Positions 58,352 to 64,000 of a stretch of 64,000 nt of DNA are shown piece by piece. This DNA is from Mucidula mucida (taxonomy: Eukaryota > Basidiomycota > Agaricomycetes > Agaricales > Physalacriaceae), in assembly GCA_015501055.1 (NCBI GenBank), contig JADNYV010000003.1, positions 434,001-498,000 on the forward strand. The letters run 5' to 3'. Positions within the stretch are counted from its first letter, which is position 1. Every line of letters starts with the position of its first letter. A program made the position numbers and the translations under genes. The notes under the pieces are model-generated. The model was not told the DNA's origin. It did no database searches and saw only the letters and a program-made list of their open reading frames with translations.

Positions 58352-59763
58352 ATGCTGCCCCGACATCTCCAACACGCTGTACGCCGGCAATGTCTTCACG
58401 CCCGCCCTCCGCCGCCCAGATACTTCCACGCCTCGGCGCGGCGCTTCAATGAGCCGCCCAAGTCACCTTTCCAGACGTTTGTAGATGTTCTCAAGGACGA
58501 GTTGCGGAAGAACCGGGAGTTGCAAGATAATGTCAAACAGCTCCAGGGAGATGTCGATAAGCTGCAGGACTCGGAGACAATGAAACGTGCACGGGCAGCA
58601 TACGAGCGCGCCAGGGTACAACGTTCTTCATGGTGCATATTTGCTGGCTACTTACAAAATTAACAGTTGACTTCGAGTATAAAAGAGAATCCGCGTCTGC
58701 GTGCAGCGGCGGAGGAGTTGCGCAAGACTGGCGTCAAGGTCGGCGACGCTGTCGGCGAGGCACTGAAGAGCATGGAAGAGAGCGAGATAATGCGCGCCAT
58801 ATCGCGTGCAACGTCAGCAGTGTCTTCAACCATTGAGAAGAGCACGGAGCCTATACGGAAGACTGCTGCGTATAAAGCTCTCAGTGAAACTCTTATTGAT
58901 GCTTTGGACGACAGCGGGAGCGCGAAGCATGCCGGATTCGAAGAGAAAGAGGCGCGGCGATTGCGACGACAACGCCGACTTGTCAAAGCGGGCAAAGGAG
59001 GTCGGCTGGGGACAACACGAACTGCGGCGAATCCTGAGTGACTATTTTTTCTCTGCCATATTCCTTTTCACTTAGATCTACATCTAGCGCTGGCGAAGCT
59101 GTTGTACTCCACAAAGACTCGCCAAGACAAGAGAAATGGAATGCGCTCAAGGACTCGAATCCTGTCTTGCGTAAACTCTCAGAGCTGCGGCAATCTTGGG
59201 ACGATTCTGAAAATCCCCTCATTGCATCAGTCCGATCTTTTTCGCACAACCTCAGTTCCTTCTTCGACGAAAACGAGACCGCTCGCGTTATGCGCATGAT
59301 GAAAGACATGGATTCAACATTCGACCATGAATCTTTCGAACGCGAACTTCGCGAATATATCGTTCCCGAAGTTGTCGACGCCTTCCTTACTGCTGACCAG
59401 GAAGGACTCCAAGCCTGGTGTGGAGAAGCTGCGTACAATGTTCTATGGGCGACCATGGAACAGTATCTCCGCCAGGGCCTCATCAGTGATAGCAAGGTCT
59501 TGGACATTCGACAGGTCGACGTTTCTGCCGGCAAAATTCTCGAGAACGACGTTCCCGTCTTTTTAATAACCTTCAACACCCAAGAGATATTACTCTTCAA
59601 GAATGCGAAAACGCGGGAGATCATTGTTGGCGCAGAAGACAAGGTCGAGCAGTGCACCTATGTCATCGTGCTCACACGGGTAGCGGAGGAGTTGGACAAC
59701 GAGCTCACTGGCGGGTGGAAGATAATTGAGATGGGGAGGAGGAGCGCACGGGCATACTTATAG
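58352..59763 (+). CDS. TIM44: Mitochondrial import motor scaffold Tim44
   Basis: Peripheral inner-membrane protein that tethers mtHsp70 to the TIM23 channel. Presequence MLPRHLQHAVRRQCLHARPP, RYFHASARRFNEPPKSPFQT, coiled coil (ELRKNRELQDNVKQLQGDVD), amphipathic region (ENPRLRAAAEELRKTGVKVG), then QEKWNALKDSNPVLRKLSEL and the Tim44-like C-terminal domain: IASVRSFSHNLSSFFDENET, FERELREYIVPEVVDAFLTA, QEGLQAWCGEAAYNVLWATM, DVPVFLITFNTQEILLFKNA. Introns at about 58616-58669 and 59037-59077. Length about 430 residues, normal. The N-terminal HASARRF presequence processing region and the Tim44 fold leave little doubt. Confidence 0.95.
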
Positions 59764-59815
59764 AGGAAAAGTACATTTATCATCCATTAATATTACCACG
59801 ACACCGTTCACTATA

Positions 59816-61156
59816 TCAAGAAGCACGCTGAATTGTTTCTACAAAGCGGGAGTGGTCGCCGCTTCGTAAGTCCAAACATCTTGATTTGTTGTTCCTCGAT
59901 CTTAAGCTAGGATGAGTGTACTGAGCAGAAGGATGATGTCGATACTCGCCGTCTACAATTCCGACGTACAGTAAACCCATTTCGGCCAATCGTTCACATG
60001 AGCAGGAAATAAAGTCGACGAGGCGATCCGCACGAGGTGTAGTGGACACTGATCCTTGAGACCACAATTCTGAGCCAACAGCAACGATGAAGTTCACTCT
60101 TCGGAGGGAGCGATAATCACGTCGCGTAAGAGTGGCGTCGAGTGCTTTCCAATGAGATATAATCTCAAAGGCAGGGGCAACGAGCGACGGAATCACAAAT
60201 GTAATCACCTCCAGCTGGAAGTTATTACTGCGATTCAGTGTGTGTGTCCACCACACCAAAGCCCCCAAGTATTCAGCAGATACCCACAGGGTTCGAGGGC
60301 TATCTACCGGCAAATGTTGCGGGGGAGAATCACCTAGCTCTTGATGGAAAACGAGGAAGAGTACGATTGAGGTTTGTCGTACCGTAGTAACAATCGGAGA
60401 TTGCGAAATGCTGAAGACTCTTCAGCGTGCCAAAGACAGGCCAGACGTCCTGCGAATCAAGGCTTTGGACGCGCAGTGTCTGGAGGTCGTCCAAGCAAAT
60501 GAAAGCATCGTGCGTGCTCACAAAGTCGAGACCCCATTTCCTGTCAACATTGAGCTCTAGGAGCCGATTGGAGGTGGTTCCCGGTGAACGGATTGTGGGA
60601 ATATAGGAACGAAGATACAGTCTGCCGATAATTGAGAGAACCGTAAGAGACGAAAACGCGGAAAGAAATGAGATCAATTCGGTGTAGTTCGTGAAATGAC
60701 ACATAGAGAGATGGAGTTCCGTCAGTGAATGAGATTTGAGGGACTCCAGAAATCGGCAAGACTCCCGGAACTCAATATGATTGAGGTGAACGGTGCGAAG
60801 GTTTACGAACGATGACACTAATGGTGGAAGCGTCGTCTCATATGGCACCCAATTCGGATAACCTGGCAAGAGAGCTAATGAATGCGCGTCAAGAAGATGA
60901 ATGGGAAATTACCTTGCTTCAAATGTAGAGTTGTAATCAATGGCAGAATATCCGGTGCAGCGACGACTAGATCAGAGAACGCTTTGGCAGACAGACGCGA
61001 GCCAGGCGGTCCAATCTTTACTTGGCGAAATAAGTAGCGACGACTGCTCGCTGCAAGTTTGACGTCGCAAGTCAAGAGACATGCAGAGAGCGAAGGTCGA
61101 TCAGTCTGTATACAGTCAACAATCGCGTCGACAATCTCTCGTGGAAGTGAACTCAT
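59816..61156 (-). CDS. F-box protein with leucine-rich-like repeats
   Basis: The F-box is SSLPREIVDAIVDCIQTDRP, SLSACLLTCDVKLAASSRRY, LFRQVKIGPPGSR, the standard LPxEI...D layout of fungal F-box/LRR proteins that recruit substrates to SCF ubiquitin ligases. Following exons carry irregular hydrophobic repeats (NLRTVHLNHIEFRESCRFL, SHSLTELHLSMCHFTNYTEL, SSLTVLSIIGRLYLRS, LLELNVDRKWGLDFVSTHD, LKSLQHFAISDCYYG). Introns at about 60865-60913 and 60338-60386. The C terminus ends at 59816 (TIQRAS). Such proteins are an expanded, fast-evolving family in Agaricomycetes; the target is unknown. Start ATG 61156 is preferred; an in-frame ATG at 61195 overlaps the divergent neighbour's start codon. Confidence 0.78.
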
Positions 61157-61193
61157 GTCAAGGTCTATCTCATTACGTAAGGTAACCGCCGCC

Positions 61194-61993
61194 ATGCTTC
61201 GCTCTGCCATGAGACACCCTTCGGGGAGCACGCCATCCGCTTCACCGTCGCTTTCCCCGAGCCCGCTGCCGTCCACAACGACGCCGCCGTCAAATGCATC
61301 ATCGCCGTCGTTCTCTCCGGTGACGCCGTCCACGCCAAAGTCATCCTTGTACACCGCCAAAGTTTCTTTTGACACTTTTGAGAATCCGGCCGCATCAATG
61401 TTTTCCTTTACTCTGTCGTCGGCCTCATCGGGCTACGTCCGCACTCCCGCCACTCGTGTCTTCTTGTGTGCCGCTTCTCCAGATGAGTCTGGCGAAGGGG
61501 CTCTTGATTGGGCACTCGAGTCTCTTGTCCAGGACTCTGATGAGCTTGTCATCTGCCGCGGAGTCGAGGAGGATATCCTCAATGAACGCGATCATGATGA
61601 CATCCGCGAGGAGGCACGCGAGCTGATGCGCAGAATCCAGCGGAAAGCACTCGAGTCAGATCCGGAGCGGCGTGTCAACTTGCACTTGGAGTATGTGCCC
61701 GGAAAGATAACAGATACGCTTGACAGGCTTATTGCCCTGTATCGCCCCGATTCCGTGGTTGTTGGCACGAGAGGCAGAAAGTCCGTACTATGCTACTTCA
61801 CGTTTGGTTGCGAGCTCATTACATCAATAGGCCATGGCAGACGTTGACGACAAAGGGTGCAATGGGGTCTGTTTCCAGATACGTGCTCATTCACTCCCCT
61901 GTCCCTATCATTGTCGTTCGGCCAGAGAGAAAGGTGAAGAAAGCCGTCGAGAAGCGAAGGGCAGATCCCAAGCGCGGGACGCACTTTGATTAA
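61194..61993 (+). CDS. Universal stress protein (UspA) family
   Basis: A Ser/Pro/Thr-rich leader (STPSASPSLSPSPLPST) precedes the UspA fold: TRVFLCAASPDESGEGALDW, ALESLVQDSDELVICRGVEE, DIREEARELMRRIQRKALES, VNLHLEYVPGKITDTLDRLI, YRPDSVVVGTRGRK, and after an intron at about 61780-61829 KGAMGSVSRYVLIHSPVPII, VVRPERKVKKAVEKRR. The G-T-R-G-R...G-S-V-S-x-Y-x-H-S-P-V-P pattern is the ATP-binding signature of UspA proteins. Upstream frames are open to 61059 but ATG 61194 is the sensible start. The Lys/Arg-rich C terminus is variable. Fungal Usp proteins respond to stress; the exact role is unknown. Confidence 0.88.
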
Positions 61994-62179
61994 TATTCCT
62001 GGAGCCAAACATCTATGGTAGTATACGGACTGTAGTTAATGAAAAGCTGTTGTTGATAACCCTGTTTATATCTATACTGTTGCAGTCAAGATAGCATGTC
62101 CGTTGTATATCAGCATGCGGGAACTGTGAGCGGGATCCTGACAGTAGTCTGTAAAAATCAGCAAACGGTACCTCAGTGG

Positions 62180-64000
62180 TCAACGTAAACATACCGCCAG
62201 GCCCTATAATATCGGAGTATATGAGCCTCGTACATTGCACAACAAACATGTCCACGTACTGATAGGCTCGTCTCCTTGTACTTGACACTCATGTCTGCTG
62301 CCGTGAGGCGCATCGCTTCAATCGCTTCATCCAATGTGACACTGTAGACGCCATCACTTGCCATTGACAGCTGCGCGCCGTAATAGCTTTGACAGCTTCA
62401 CCACAATATTAATGTGAGCGCCACACAGCAACGAACACACTCACCGCCGAGGCTGTTCCGCTCCTGATTCAATGTAACCAATATTAGAACGTTGCCAGGA
62501 CTTGAGTAAATGACATACGATGCAGGGAACTTGTACCAAACCATCGATGGGATCGCAGGTCAGCCCGAGATTATGCTCTGGTGGAGTTGGGTTAGTCAAT
62601 CGATAATCTGAGGGACTCAGACCAACCAATGCCAATTTCAGCAGCCAATATGGTTGTCAGTAATCGTAGCTTCTCATGTAGTACAGCAATCTTACCTGCA
62701 ATACAGTCTCGGGAGAGGCTAATACACGGTCGCGTTAACATGCATTTAGAGCGCCAACTCGGAGAAGCTTACCGCCCATACATGCGGCGAAACCCGCACT
62801 AGCCATTGAGCAGGCAACTAGACATCAGTATTGAGCGCAGCTCCAGCAGTGATATCGAACCCGCGCACCGCCAACTTCCGCTTGACAGCCTCCTTCGGCA
62901 GCAGATATCGTACTTCCACGTTTGAAGAGCATGCCGATGGCCTATGAACAGTCTGTCTAATGACATCGCCCGAAAGTGCGGAACTCACAGAGGCCGTTAA
63001 AAGAAAAGTCATGATGCTCTTCTCGGGATCGTCGCTGACGAACTTGGAGAAAGAAGACGATGAATGACAGCACCATGTAAACGGCAATGTCCCACCTCAA
63101 TAATGTATTTGAGAACCGCAGGGATAACGCCCGCTGCGCCATTGGTCGGAGACGTGACTATTCGACCTCCACTTGCATTGACTTCGTTGACAGCAATGGC
63201 GTAACAGGACAGGAAATCAACCGCAGGAATCATGGTTTTCCTCTGAACGACGTCAAAATCACGCCGTATTCAATACACATGACATTCTTACCGGAGGCAT
63301 GGGCATGAGTGCGTGATCAAAACTGCCAACAACGAGAGGAGGTTTCCTTCTCGGTGCAACTGAACCACCCAATGATGTGTCGTTCGAGGATGCTTCGGAC
63401 TCAGATGGCGCAGGTCCTTCGATTGATTCCGGTTTCCATCCCGATTCAATAGCGGGCAACGTCGGCGATGCCACGCCAGGATAGAAACCCCGCATCAACC
63501 GTCTATACAGCATTGGTGCCCTTCGACGAAGACCCAAACGACCCGGTAGTGTGGGCTCTTTCGCGGAAACGCCGGTACGTATACAGTCGTCCATAACCTG
63601 CCAAATTCGTAGAATCTGAGGCATACATTATTCACATGTACGCAAGTTATATGATCTAAAAAGATATACCTTGGTATGAATATCGTCATCGGTGTATCCA
63701 AAGGATCTCTCGTTATCGTAGACAATCTGCGCTATGCTCATCTAGGGGAAGGGTCATTAAACAAGTAAATCTAGGCCCTCCAGAGCGCATACATTATGTT
63801 TCCTTGTCAAGGCTAACAGACTGTTTCCAGATTCGAACGCATAAGGTGGATGACTAGTCGCGTCTTTCGAGGTCGACGAAGAAGTCGGGTCTTCCATAGC
63901 AGGTTCCGCAAGAGAATGCGACTGGTGCAGCCTAGCTGCCTGTACCGCCGTCTTATCGACACCCTTATAGAACAAATTTTCATCGACTTATGCAGTTAGT
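62180..64000 (-). CDS. L-serine dehydratase, [4Fe-4S] bacterial type, C-terminal part
   Basis: The gene runs off the right edge; its N-terminal start is not in the window. The readable protein has [54 protein letters not shown], a Ser-rich variable section, then the strong block [59 protein letters not shown] and [20 protein letters not shown]. Three Cys in the last two blocks are the expected iron-sulfur ligands. It deaminates L-serine to pyruvate and is oxygen-sensitive. This SDH form is common in bacteria and found in a scattered set of fungi. The end reads KETSLSGLAVCLR with a stop at 62180-62182, somewhat shorter than most relatives. At least eight introns. Frame looks intact. Confidence 0.9.

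Noticed and set aside
1..64000. CRISPR arrays, bacterial operons, ribosome binding sites
   Set aside because: Gene structure, introns and families are eukaryotic; no regular spacer repeats were seen.

Overview
This is a window of fungal nuclear DNA, most likely from a filamentous mushroom-forming basidiomycete (Agaricomycetes). The evidence is dense genes on both strands, many 45-60 nt GT-AG introns in almost every gene, short intergenic gaps, and typical fungal families: a myosin-motor chitin synthase, a velvet regulator, VTC1, PAT1 and a THP3-type SAC3 protein. No tRNA, rRNA, CRISPR or prokaryotic operon was seen. Gene models below were spliced by hand from reading frame, splice signals and recalled family sequence, so exon edges are predictions.

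Left third (1-22.6 kb): 3' end of a sorting nexin, a P-loop (PNKP-like) kinase, a mitochondrial TPR protein, TIM23, a velvet factor, a CYSTM-type Cys-rich membrane protein, cytochrome c1 (CYT1), THP3/LENG8, tRNA-splicing endonuclease SEN2, sulfite reductase beta subunit (MET5), a NagZ-like GH3 enzyme, an ARP9-like actin-related protein, a small SET-domain protein and ribosomal protein uL1 (RPL10A).

Middle (23-41 kb): a Nudix hydrolase, proteasome ATPase RPT6, a membrane-anchored protein disulfide isomerase, eIF2B gamma, an HNH protein with an RGG tail, a MITE-like inverted repeat, a Ste20/GCK kinase (NAK1/KIC1 type), KEOPS subunit CGI121, decapping activator PAT1 and replication factor MCM10.

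Right (41-64 kb): a small accessory patch (SnoaL-like protein, aldo-keto reductase, nitronate monooxygenase, and a relic copy of the nitronate monooxygenase 3' end), the 6.2-kb myosin-chitin synthase, phosphatidylserine decarboxylase, VTC1, a DUF1295 membrane protein, TIM44, an F-box/LRR protein, a universal stress protein and a bacterial-type L-serine dehydratase running off the right edge.

Most genes are conserved housekeeping genes; three (TIM23, TIM44, CYT1) serve mitochondrial import or respiration, but there is no obvious pathway cluster. The most striking cross-cutting signal is technical: many conserved genes carry an apparent single missing base, nearly always in the same direction (one base lost), which points to residual assembly indels rather than to a pseudogene cluster. 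I did not find a convincing new biological system; the best genuine curiosities are the MITE-like element, the relic nitronate monooxygenase tail, the HNH-RGG fusion, GC-AG introns and several extremely tight divergent gene pairs.
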